Shown here in pieces: positions 30,162 to 38,829 of a stretch of 64,000 bases of DNA (its first letter is position 1; the number at the start of each line of letters is the position of its first letter). The notes below the pieces were generated by a model that worked only from the letters and a program-made list of their open reading frames with translations, did not search any database and was not told the origin of the DNA. Source of the stretch: Candidatus Aenigmatarchaeota archaeon (lineage in GTDB: Archaea; Aenigmatarchaeota; Aenigmatarchaeia; CG10238-14; SCSR01); NCBI GenBank assembly GCA_016187415.1, contig JACPJT010000001.1, forward strand, positions 33,965 to 97,964, given 5' to 3'. A program made the position numbers and the translations under genes.

Positions 30162-30875
30162 TTAAACAAATCTAGCTAAACCAGGTTTTATCTTATCAGT
30201 ATCGATTATGACAATATCCCGGTTGACAGGGAATGCCACATTGAATATGGGAACATTATCGACCATCGCTTGTTTCAATCCCCTGTGAGAATGGCCGTGA
30301 ATTACAAGGTTCGGTTTCTCCTTCAGGAAGACATTCTCATACGCGAATGAGCCCATCCCGCCATAGAATCTCGGATTTTCGCCGACAAGGGTTTTGTATG
30401 TCGGCGCATAATGCATTATCACAATTTTATAATGCGTCAGCATTCTGTGAAGATGCTTCTCAACGGCTTCCAATCTTTCCTGATATACCTTTTCTATATT
30501 CGGTATGTGTATTTTCTGCCAGTTCGTCGGTATATCCAGACTGCCGATGGTGCCAACAATGCCCACCGACATGACATTGTATTTTATTATCATGCTCTCA
30601 TTGTCCAGGAACTTGATGTCTTTCATTTTCTGTTTTATTTCATCCCTGATGTCGGGGATGAATTCGTTGTTGCCGAAGCATGCAACTATGGGGCACGACA
30701 CCTTCCCGAATAGTGTGTTGTAGACGCGCTCATATTCTTCAGCAGACGATCCCCTTTCAATCATGTCCCCGGCCAGTATGAAGAGGTCGGGCTTGACTTG
30801 CATGTTGTCGATTGCTATGACAAAATCCTCGTAGAATTTTGGTGAGTGCACGTCGCTTGTTGCGGCTATAAGCAT
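30162..30875 (-). CDS. Calcineurin-like metallophosphoesterase
   Basis: ATSDVHSP, LAGDMIERG, CFGNNE, HYAPTY, IHGHSHRG. Confidence 0.92.
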   Translation of the reverse strand: MLIAATSDVHSPKFYEDFVIAIDNMQVKPDLFILAGDMIERGSSAEEYERVYNTLFGKVSCPIVACFGNNEFIPDIRDEIKQKMKDIKFLDNESMIIKYNVMSVGIVGTIGSLDIPTNWQKIHIPNIEKVYQERLEAVEKHLHRMLTHYKIVIMHYAPTYKTLVGENPRFYGGMGSFAYENVFLKEKPNLVIHGHSHRGLKQAMVDNVPIFNVAFPVNRDIVIIDTDKIKPGLARFV

Positions 30876-30935
30876 TTTCTCTACTAAAAGATAGTACCTT
30901 TAAAAACTTATCCTTTAATAATGGAATGATATTTT

Positions 30936-31199
30936 ATGGAAGACGAACCGGAAGCAGAGCGATCTGAAAAGAGCAAGGACATCAAGCTTGGCGAGTTCAA
31001 GCTTCGGGACACTGCAGTGCTTGTGATAAAAAAGACCACCTACAACGGTGAGGATAGGATAGATTTCAGGGTGTGGATGAATTCGTCAAAATACAAAGGT
31101 CCGACTAAACAGGGGTTCGTATTGACGATGGATAAGATAGACGATTTCGTGAAAGTGATAAACAATATGAAAAAGAAACTTTCCGATGCTGGAAAATAA
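30936..31199 (+). CDS. PC4-like transcriptional coactivator/ssDNA-binding protein
   Basis: KLRDTAVLVIKKTTYNGEDRIDFRVWMNSSKYKGPTKQGFVLTMDKIDDFVKVI. Confidence 0.65.
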   Translation: MEDEPEAERSEKSKDIKLGEFKLRDTAVLVIKKTTYNGEDRIDFRVWMNSSKYKGPTKQGFVLTMDKIDDFVKVINNMKKKLSDAGK

Positions 31200-31226
31200 T
31201 AAATTATCGATTCTAAAGGTTTCATT

Positions 31227-32774
31227 ATGCCAAAGTGGAAAAGTTTCAAGCACAACGGTGTTTATTTCCCTCCCGAATACCAGTGGAAAAAACTGTGGGT
31301 GAAAATAAAGGGGGAGAAATTCGACCTTGACCAGAAGCAGGAAGAGATGCTATATGCATGGGCAAAGAAAATTAACACTCCTTACGTAAAGGATAATGTA
31401 TTCAAACAGAATTTCTTTTCAGACCTGAAAAAGGTATTACCAGAAAAATTCTCCAGTATCGCAATGGATGACATTGATATATCAAAAATAGTTGAATTTC
31501 AGGAAAATGAAAAAAACCTGACAAAAGAAGAGAAGAAAGTTCTCGCGGCAGAAAGGAAAAAAATCAAGGAATCTCTGAAGGAGAAATACGGCTATGTTGA
31601 CATTGACGGAAAGAAGTCTGAAGTCGCGAACTGGATGGTCGAACCACCCGGCATATTCCTCGGCCGTGGACAGCATCCTTTAAGAGGAAAATGGAAACCG
31701 AGGATATTTCCGGAAGATGTTACTCTTAATCTGGATAAAGATGCTCCTGCGCCATCTGGCAACTGGAAGATTATTCACGACAATGATTCCATGTGGGTGG
31801 CGTCATGGGAGGACAAACTCGCCGACAAAATGAAATACGTATGGCCGAGCGAAGGATCCCAGCTCAGGCAGAAACGGGAAAAGGAAAAGTACGACAAGGC
31901 CATGTCAATAGACGATAAAATAGATGTGATAAGGGAGCATGTGCATGAGGGAATGATATCCGGGGATGAGAAGACAAGGCAGGTGGCCACTGCAAGCTAT
32001 CTTATTGACAGGCTGGTGATGAGGGTGGGCGATGAAAAGGACGAGGACGAAGCCGATACGGTCGGCGCTTCAACATTGCGTGTCGAGCATGTCAAATTCA
32101 CTCCAGAAAACATAGAATTTGATTTTCTCGGCAAGGACAGCGTAAGGTGGGAGAAAAAGATTAGAATTTCGGAAGCGGATCCGGCATTCGTCAAGAACAT
32201 GAGAGAGTTCACGCAAAACAAAAACAAAACGGATCTTGTTTTTAATGGTATTGATTCAAGGCATGTGAATGATTTTCTGGGAAAATGCTCCAAAGGGCTT
32301 ACGGCAAAGGTGTTCAGAACATATCATGCCACGAAAACGCTTGTCTCATACTTGAAGAATGTGAAGGTGCAGCCGCAAGACGGATTTTCAAATCTTTATC
32401 AGGCGAAACTAGCGAATCTCCAGGTTGCGCTGGCATGCAACCACAAGAAGACGCCGCCCAAAACATGGGATGAAACGTTCGCAAGGAAGCAGGCGAAACT
32501 CACAAAGTGGATGAATACAAAACCGAAAACCGAAAAACAAACCGAGAAATTAAAAGAGAGGATAGAGAAACTGAAGCTCGATATAGAGCTTTCGAAAAAG
32601 ACAAAAGAATACAATCTCGGCACATCCCTGAAGAATTACATTGATCCGCGAGTTTACAAATCGTGGTTGGATAAGGCTGGCGTAGACTGGACTAAATTGT
32701 ATACCGTAGCATTGCAGAAGAAATTTTCATGGATAGAACATGCAAAAGTTAAATGGGAAGAAACAGCCAAGTAG
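31227..32774 (+). CDS. DNA topoisomerase IB (eukaryote type)
   Basis: KWKSFKHNGVYFPPEY, MVEPPGIFLGRGQHPLRGKWK, VGDEKDEDEADTVGASTLRVEHV, FRTYHATKT, LGTSLKNYIDPRV. Confidence 0.95.
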   Translation: MPKWKSFKHNGVYFPPEYQWKKLWVKIKGEKFDLDQKQEEMLYAWAKKINTPYVKDNVFKQNFFSDLKKVLPEKFSSIAMDDIDISKIVEFQENEKNLTKEEKKVLAAERKKIKESLKEKYGYVDIDGKKSEVANWMVEPPGIFLGRGQHPLRGKWKPRIFPEDVTLNLDKDAPAPSGNWKIIHDNDSMWVASWEDKLADKMKYVWPSEGSQLRQKREKEKYDKAMSIDDKIDVIREHVHEGMISGDEKTRQVATASYLIDRLVMRVGDEKDEDEADTVGASTLRVEHVKFTPENIEFDFLGKDSVRWEKKIRISEADPAFVKNMREFTQNKNKTDLVFNGIDSRHVNDFLGKCSKGLTAKVFRTYHATKTLVSYLKNVKVQPQDGFSNLYQAKLANLQVALACNHKKTPPKTWDETFARKQAKLTKWMNTKPKTEKQTEKLKERIEKLKLDIELSKKTKEYNLGTSLKNYIDPRVYKSWLDKAGVDWTKLYTVALQKKFSWIEHAKVKWEETAK

Positions 32775-32776
32775 AT

Positions 32777-32846
32777 GGACCAGAGGGGAATCGAACCCCT
32801 ATCTCAACCTTGCGGAGGTCGTGTTATGCCGTTAGACTACTGGCCC
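32777..32846 (-). tRNA. tRNA-Ala (CGC), no intron
   Basis: Acceptor GGGCCAG/CTGGTCC with G3:U70, A73, T-arm AGGGGTTCGATTCCCCT, anticodon arm CGACC-TCCGCAA-GGTTG. Confidence 0.75.
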
Positions 32847-33122
32847 AACATAAAAATACTTTTGTATCAAAGCTCTTATTTCGTGCGAAAATCTCGGATT
32901 CAAACTAATCTCTAAACCATAGCTTGTGGGCTTTGACAATATGAGTCCCCTCCTAATTAATTCTCTAGTTAATTTGTCGACTCTTTTAGAACCTTCTTTA
33001 CCCAAATCTCTGATGTTCCATCCTTTCTTTAAATTATCCACAGACGTATGAGCCCCACCCCATTTACCTCTTTTATCTAACTTTAAAAGAATTCTAATTT
33101 CAACTTCATCGTCAGAAAACAT
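32832..33122 (-). CDS. Small winged-HTH-like protein; 3' end overlaps tRNA-Ala
   Basis: 96-aa ORF; VDKLTRELIRRGLILSKPTSYGLEISLN. Confidence 0.6.
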   Translation of the reverse strand: MFSDDEVEIRILLKLDKRGKWGGAHTSVDNLKKGWNIRDLGKEGSKRVDKLTRELIRRGLILSKPTSYGLEISLNPRFSHEIRALIQKYFYVGPVV

Positions 33123-33135
33123 AAGTACACTTATG
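33120..33135. promoter_or_regulatory. Palindromic putative operator CATAAGTACACTTATG
   Basis: Perfect 7-bp inverted repeat overlapping the start codon of the 33122 minus-strand HTH ORF and between two divergent HTH genes. Confidence 0.55.
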
Positions 33136-33182
33136 ATACTTCGTAAGTAACGCTTAAATACTTTATCTATTTATGTATTATT

Positions 33183-33521
33183 ATGAAAGACGATCCAACA
33201 TTGCTTGTAGAGTTTTTAGGCAACAACCCAACAATTAGAATTATAGACTTTTTCCTAGATAACAGAACAGACTATTCAAAAAATGAAATAGTGCAGGGAA
33301 CTGGAATGTCAAAGACAACTTTTTACAAAGTCTGGAGCAAATTGGAAAGATTCAAAGTTGCGATACCGACAAGAAGATACGGGAAGGCCCAATTGTTTAA
33401 AATCAACACTGAGAACGAACTTGTTAAAAAACTAATAGCCATTGATTTCACTTTAGGAATCCAAGCTATGAATCAAGCACTAACTAAAGTTCCAGTCAAA
33501 GTAACTTCAAAACATAAGTAA
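33183..33521 (+). CDS. HTH transcriptional regulator
   Basis: RTDYSKNEIVQGTGMSKTTFYKVWSKLERFKVAIPTRRYGKAQLFKIN. Confidence 0.75.
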   Translation: MKDDPTLLVEFLGNNPTIRIIDFFLDNRTDYSKNEIVQGTGMSKTTFYKVWSKLERFKVAIPTRRYGKAQLFKINTENELVKKLIAIDFTLGIQAMNQALTKVPVKVTSKHK

Positions 33522-33580
33522 TACTCTCACTGGTCCTCAATTAAAACTTAAGTAATTCTAACTAATTAATAAACCTGTAT

Positions 33581-33667
33581 GGGCGCGTAGCTTAGCCTGG
33601 TGGAGCAATCAAATTGGCTCATTCGACTGATACTCGATAGGCCGAGAGTTCAAATCTCTCCGTGCCC
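33581..33667 (+). tRNA. tRNA-Ile (GAT) with inferred 14-nt intron at 29/30 (approx. 33611-33624)
   Basis: Acceptor GGGCGCG/CGTGCCC, T-arm GAGAGTTCAAATCTCTC, loop CTGATAC; intron removal restores ATCGA/TCGAT stem. Confidence 0.87.
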
Positions 33668-33711
33668 ACTATTTATTTAAATCGGACGCACAAATACAAT
33701 TTAGTGGATAT

Positions 33712-34011
33712 ATGTCAAAACACGTTCTGACCAAGATTGGCGTATTGTCTTTTGCAAAAATAAGCGGAATCTTGTACGCTATTATGGGCCTGATTGCCGG
33801 GCTGTTTTACGGATTATTTTTTTCAGCATGGGGAATGATGATGGCGTTTTATTCGGTTCGAATGTTTCCAACGCTCTTCTTATGGCTAGTGATGATAATA
33901 ATTCTGCCCGTGTTTTACGGGGTGTTCGGATTTTTATGCGGCGCCTTGATGGCATGGCTGTATAATATTATTGCCGGCTGGGTCGGCGGCATCGAATATA
34001 ATACCAAATAA
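33712..34011 (+). CDS. Small membrane protein
   Basis: Two to three TM segments. Confidence 0.6.
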   Translation: MSKHVLTKIGVLSFAKISGILYAIMGLIAGLFYGLFFSAWGMMMAFYSVRMFPTLFLWLVMIIILPVFYGVFGFLCGALMAWLYNIIAGWVGGIEYNTK

Positions 34012-34028
34012 GTTCTATCTGTTTTTGT

Positions 34029-35114
34029 ATGAATGCAAGAATAAAAAATATTTTCGCAAATGCGAATGGTTCTGCAGATGCGTTCATTGTTACCAACGGT
34101 CAGTATCCAAATGTAGATTTGAATTTTTTCTACGCGAGCGGAATAAAATCCGGAACGTTTGAAGGTTGTTATGTTGTTGGGAAGAACAACGGCAAAGGAT
34201 ATTTGCTGACATCGGAATTGGAGGAGACCATAGCCCGCAAGGAAACAGATCTCGAAATACTTGTTTTCAAATCAAAGGAGGACAGAGAATCGCAGTTGAA
34301 GGAACTTTTGTCGAATGTTAATAATCTGGGAATAAATTCCAGCAGTCTACCATTCAAGCAATATTCGGACATATCCAAACTCACAAAGGCAAAATTGACA
34401 GATGTGTCAGAAGCCTTTTCAAAAACACGCTCGATAAAGGACAATGAAGAAATCAAGGATCTGTCCAAAGCATGCGAGATATCCGCTAGAGCAGGGGAGG
34501 AGTTGGTCAATCATATAAAATCGAACATCACAGAAAGGGAACTGTCTAGGAAACTGGTTGAACTTCAATTTTCTAATGACGCAACCAACCTCGCCTTTCC
34601 GCCTATAGTCGCGTTCGGCGAGAATTCCGCGGCGCCGCATCATCTACCTACGGACAGAAAACTGGGTAGGAACGAATTCATCTTAATAGACTTTGGGGCG
34701 GAGTTCAACAGGTACGCATCTGACACGACAAGGACTTTTGTATTCGGCAAGGCAGACAAAAGGATGAAAGAAATTTACGATACCGTTCTTGATGCGCAAC
34801 TTGGTGCCATAAACATGGTAAAGGAAGGGTCCAACGGGAAGTACATAGACAAATTCGCCCGTGCCAAGATAGACAAGAAGTTCAAAGGCAGATTCATTCA
34901 TTCACTTGGTCACGAAGTCGGTTTGTCGGTTCATGACGGCAACAGGTTGGGTTCGCAGGTGGATTTCATCCTTAAGAAGAACATGGTAGTTACGGTGGAG
35001 CCTGGGGTATACATTCCTTCTGTAGGCGGGGTAAGAATAGAGGATACAGTTCTTGTTACAAAAAATAAACCGAAGATTTTGACCGATTCAATCAAAGAAC
35101 TGATTCAGATTTAA
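34029..35114 (+). CDS. Xaa-Pro aminopeptidase/dipeptidase (M24)
   Basis: LIDFGAEFNRYASDTTRTFVFG...HSLGHEVGLSVHD...VVTVEPGVYIPSVGGVRIEDTV. Confidence 0.94.
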   Translation: MNARIKNIFANANGSADAFIVTNGQYPNVDLNFFYASGIKSGTFEGCYVVGKNNGKGYLLTSELEETIARKETDLEILVFKSKEDRESQLKELLSNVNNLGINSSSLPFKQYSDISKLTKAKLTDVSEAFSKTRSIKDNEEIKDLSKACEISARAGEELVNHIKSNITERELSRKLVELQFSNDATNLAFPPIVAFGENSAAPHHLPTDRKLGRNEFILIDFGAEFNRYASDTTRTFVFGKADKRMKEIYDTVLDAQLGAINMVKEGSNGKYIDKFARAKIDKKFKGRFIHSLGHEVGLSVHDGNRLGSQVDFILKKNMVVTVEPGVYIPSVGGVRIEDTVLVTKNKPKILTDSIKELIQI

Positions 35115-35138
35115 ATAACTAGCCTCCGTCTACCTATT

Positions 35139-35501
35139 ATGGAATTGACATACGAACAATTGGGTTATGTTAAACGTCTGATATCTGCGGGTGTGGTAAT
35201 TGACGAAGCGTTGAAAGAATTTCCCGAAGCGGAGATCGCTATTATAAGAGGATATGACGAGTTCCCGAATCAACCTTACGTTAAAGGCGCCTATTTCAGC
35301 AGGTCAAAGGCTGCCGATGCCGCGAAAAAGATACCCAGAAACGGTGACGGTGATTTGTCAGATACTTATCTTATTATTGCATCAACGGTGTCAAACCTTC
35401 GCGGGGGAGTTATAATGGACAGTCGGACAGAAAAGTTGCTTGACGATATAGACATCGCATTGGTTCACTGTTATTTATCAGCTCAACTGGATGCAACATA
35501 G
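35139..35501 (+). CDS. Hypothetical protein
   Basis: 120-aa ORF. Confidence 0.5.
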   Translation: MELTYEQLGYVKRLISAGVVIDEALKEFPEAEIAIIRGYDEFPNQPYVKGAYFSRSKAADAAKKIPRNGDGDLSDTYLIIASTVSNLRGGVIMDSRTEKLLDDIDIALVHCYLSAQLDAT

Positions 35502-35538
35502 AAAACTTTTAAATCAAGAAATGAACTATCTTTTTGAG

Positions 35539-35664
35539 GCTCCCTTCGTCTAGCCCGGTCAACCCGTGCCGAAAGGACTACAGACTTTCGATTGACTTCG
35601 AAAGATTTGACATCTGAGATGAAAGAAGAACTCTGTGGACTGGGGTTCAAATCCCCAAGGGAGC
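35539..35664 (+). tRNA. tRNA-Glu (TTC) with two inferred introns: ~12 nt in D-loop (~35562-35573) and 40 nt at 37/38 (~35591-35630)
   Basis: Acceptor GCTCCCT/AGGGAGC, T-arm TGGGGTTCAAATCCCCA, ACAGA-CTTTCG...-TCTGT anticodon arm. Confidence 0.85.
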
Positions 35665-35675
35665 ATACGACCTTT
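35662..35675. repeat. Left target-site duplication AGCATACGACCTTT (14 bp)
   Basis: Identical to 45088-45101, immediately outside both TIRs. Confidence 0.93.
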
Positions 35676-35726
35676 GGGATATATATAGAGCCCGAGAAAG
35701 TTCCGCTCCCAGAAAGTTCATAAAAA
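35676..35726 (+). repeat. Casposon left terminal inverted repeat
   Basis: GGGATATATATAGAGCCCGAGAAAGTTCCGCTCCCAGAAAGTTCATAAAAA. Confidence 0.96.
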
Positions 35727-35732
35727 ATCCAT

Positions 35733-36839
35733 CTAGAGTACATTGGGGAAACGTGATTTTAGATAGTTTTTGACTGTCCATAAAAATGGTATTAAGAAAA
35801 TAAAATCAAAAAGGGTAAAAGTTAATGGTCTTGAAGGCGGTAAAAGAGAAACTGTAAATTCTGCAATAACGGTTGGTGTTAAAGCTATTATATACATGTC
35901 GTAAAGAGTTTTCCGAAAACCATATTCACGATAGTGTTCAAGAGAACCATATTTTCCGATTACACCCAGTATTAGAATAATTGCTAAGAAGAAAAGAAAC
36001 TCTGAAGGGAATAGCGTTCGGTGAAAGTTTATTTTCACACTTTCAGTTAAATTGCCCCCCGCATCAAATTTGCAGTTTTTAATTGGTACTACAATACCAT
36101 TAGGCAGTGTTTGGTATAGAGAAAAGGAAATTCCATAAAACTCATTATTTCGAAGACCAACGTCGGCAGTTATCAATTGATGGTCAAATTGAATTGGTGT
36201 AGGTTTTGCAGTAAAGACAAATCCCTTGTAATGTGAATAACCAGATGGGGTTTGACATAGAATTTCACCACTTGGAGTCTTTGCTATAGCTTCAACATTT
36301 TGTTTTATATCAGTTTCGGGAAAGATATAATGCCCGATTATTATGATGTTATTTGTTATGCTTTTTGATTCATCGAATGGGTAATAAGCGTCGAATGGAT
36401 AAAGATATTTAGAACGTAGTTCTCCAACATTCTGTACAGAAAACTTTACAGTGACATTTGAATCATTTTCAGATAACTTTATTTCATGTGAGAATATATA
36501 CAACTGTTTATCGTTTTTCTTTAAATCAGAGACGTCAGGTCTTTCCTCAAGATATGTTTGATTACCATTTTCGATAATTTTAAGTTGCCAAACACGAAAA
36601 ATAGTTTCACTTGTGTAATTAATTCTGATTGTTGCATTTTTACCTGTAATTTGCAATTCTTTTGAACTAGAGTCAAAATTCACATTTGTGTTTTCTAATA
36701 TCCTAACAACATTGTCTGAGTTGTCTAAATGTTCATATGTTACATCAAATTTATTTCGATTAAATTGAACTAAATTTAATAATGCGTATAGTAAAATTAC
36801 CAAACCAATTGCTATAAGAATTATTTTATTCCATTTCAT
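35733..36839 (-). CDS. Casposon cargo membrane protein
   Basis: N-terminal TM, extracellular domain, C-terminal TMs. Confidence 0.6.
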   Translation of the reverse strand: MKWNKIILIAIGLVILLYALLNLVQFNRNKFDVTYEHLDNSDNVVRILENTNVNFDSSSKELQITGKNATIRINYTSETIFRVWQLKIIENGNQTYLEERPDVSDLKKNDKQLYIFSHEIKLSENDSNVTVKFSVQNVGELRSKYLYPFDAYYPFDESKSITNNIIIIGHYIFPETDIKQNVEAIAKTPSGEILCQTPSGYSHYKGFVFTAKPTPIQFDHQLITADVGLRNNEFYGISFSLYQTLPNGIVVPIKNCKFDAGGNLTESVKINFHRTLFPSEFLFFLAIILILGVIGKYGSLEHYREYGFRKTLYDMYIIALTPTVIAEFTVSLLPPSRPLTFTLFDFIFLIPFLWTVKNYLKSRFPNVL

Positions 36840-36908
36840 AATGAAACAGTTAGTGAACTATTTATTTATCCTCCACCATATTTCTATCATTCTTGAGGTG
36901 ATAGAAAC

Positions 36909-38055
36909 GTGGTAGATATGGACTTAAATAATAATTTGAATATCTCAAATAAATTCCTCTTTCTTGACGGCTATGGGATAGATGTTAGAGTAGATGATGG
37001 TAAATTGGTCGTAAAAGACGGCAATGGTTCAAAGCAAACATTCTTTCCTAAGAGATTCCCTTTCAATAACGTGATTGTTTATGGAACGAGAGGTTCGATA
37101 AGCTTCGAACGGCAAACTCTTGACCAGTATACTTCCACAAGAAGCCAAGCAAACTGAGTTGAAATTCAGACAATATGAAACATATAAGTCCGAAAGGCGA
37201 GTCGAGATAGCTAGAAAGTTCATTGAAGCAAAGATTCAGAGGACGAAAGATGTTCTTGATTGGTTGAATCAAAGATATCCAGAGATTGACACTAATTTCA
37301 AATCCGACCTATCAAAAGCACAAACTATCCCAGAAATAATGAATGTTGAGGGTAGAGTTGCTGAATTCTATTGGAGACAATTGCATAAACTTCTGAGTAA
37401 AAAGTTTGAATTCGAGAATAGAAAGATTGGTAAGACTGAAAGACCTATGGGTGCTGTAGACCCGATAAATTGTCTGCTTAATTATGGATACTCTTTGCTT
37501 GAGAGTGAATGCAGAAGAGCAATAAATTCTGTCGGACTGGATACACATGTTGGATTTCTACATGAGGTAAATTTAGGCAAAGAACCTTTGGTGTACGACT
37601 TACAAGAGCCTTTCAGATGGTTGATTGACTTGGCTGTAATCAACGCTTTAGAGAATAAGATTTTCGACAAGAAGGATTTCATAAGGACTGAGAATTTCAA
37701 TCTCAAGCTGAAAAACAGTGGTGCTAAGAAGCTGGTTAAGGAAGTTGAAAACCAGTTGAACAAGACTGCCTTTTATCAAAGCATGGAATACAGATGGTTC
37801 AACATCATTTTATTCAAGGCAAGGGAATTAGGGCAACATCTGCTAGGCAAGAGGAAAATTATTGATTTTGGTGTGACAGTAGCAAATCTGGAAAGAATGG
37901 ATAACCATGAATTAAGAGAGAAAATTCTGGAGTTATCGAATTCTAAGGCTAGAAAATTAGGAATATGTAAAAGTGAGTTGTGGTATTTGAAGCGAAAAGC
38001 AAACTCTGAGAAACCATTTAAGATTTATAATAGAATTAAAGAAAGGTTAATATGA
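36909..38055 (+). pseudogene. cas1: Cas1 casposase, coding sequence split across two frames (36909-37157 and 37120-38055) with apparent loss of ~17 codons
   Basis: N-part FLFLDGYGIDVRVDDGKLVVKDG...NNVIVYGTRGSISFE; C-part GKLLTSILPQEAKQTELK, VEGRVAEFYW, DPINCLLNYGYSLLESECRRAINSVGLDTHVGFLHE, LVYDLQEPFRWLID. Confidence 0.92.
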
Positions 38056-38058
38056 TTA

Positions 38059-38502
38059 TTACTCTGGTTGTGTAAAGAAAGTATCATGAATTATTTTATC
38101 TAGTTCTTTTACAATTTCTACTCCATTTAAGCAAATTTGCTTTATTTCATCATCAGAAGGCTCTGCACTTTCGTAGATATTTATATGACCTAATTTATCA
38201 TTTCTGTCAGAATTAAATCTGAGAATTTCTTCTTCAAAATCTTTTTTAATTATCCCTAATATGAATAAATCTTTCGCAAGTGGAGCAAAATATTTTTTAT
38301 TTACGATATTCCATTTTTCTGGGTGGTTTCCTAATGGCTGGTCGTTTTCGTCCTTATTGAATTTGTATCTCAAAATAATTTTCATTTGGTGATGAATTCC
38401 AGCGTGTATGGTGGCAAAAGCTTTCCATATATTTTGCTTCAACAAATTATCAAAATAATCTAGAGATAATTTGTTTCCATTGTAAAGCAATCTATCTTCC
38501 AT
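38059..38502 (-). CDS. HEPN-like domain protein
   Basis: RNDKLGH (RxxxxxH) motif in an all-alpha small protein. Confidence 0.5.
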   Translation of the reverse strand: MEDRLLYNGNKLSLDYFDNLLKQNIWKAFATIHAGIHHQMKIILRYKFNKDENDQPLGNHPEKWNIVNKKYFAPLAKDLFILGIIKKDFEEEILRFNSDRNDKLGHINIYESAEPSDDEIKQICLNGVEIVKELDKIIHDTFFTQPE

Positions 38503-38539
38503 TATTTTAATTAGTCTAGGTATTTAAAAATTAGAATGT

Positions 38540-38743
38540 TCATTTCTTCTTCCAAAAGAAACCAGCCTTAGTTTCTATCCTTTCTACCTTACCTTCGTTC
38601 TTCAATTCCATAAGAACCCTGTATAGCATGTGCCAATTAATGCTTTTGCCACTCTTTTCTTCGACCTCTTTCAGGACTTGGTTCGTACTCTTTATATTAT
38701 TCAAAGAAAGTATACCCAAAACCGTTTCTCTATACTTACTCAT
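38540..38743 (-). CDS. Small HTH protein
   Basis: NQVLKEVEEKSGKSINWHMLYRVLMELKNEGKVERIETKAGFFWKKK. Confidence 0.6.
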   Translation of the reverse strand: MSKYRETVLGILSLNNIKSTNQVLKEVEEKSGKSINWHMLYRVLMELKNEGKVERIETKAGFFWKKK

Positions 38744-38829
38744 AAGAGAGTTTTACAAAATATTGTTACTAAGCATATATCCAAAGGTTTGATACAAGAG
38801 TTTTAAAGGTAAAATGTAATAGTAAATTA

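Noticed and set aside
37120-38055. Cas1 as part of a CRISPR-Cas locus
   Set aside because: No cas2, other cas genes or CRISPR repeats were seen; TIR/TSD/PolB context identifies a casposon.
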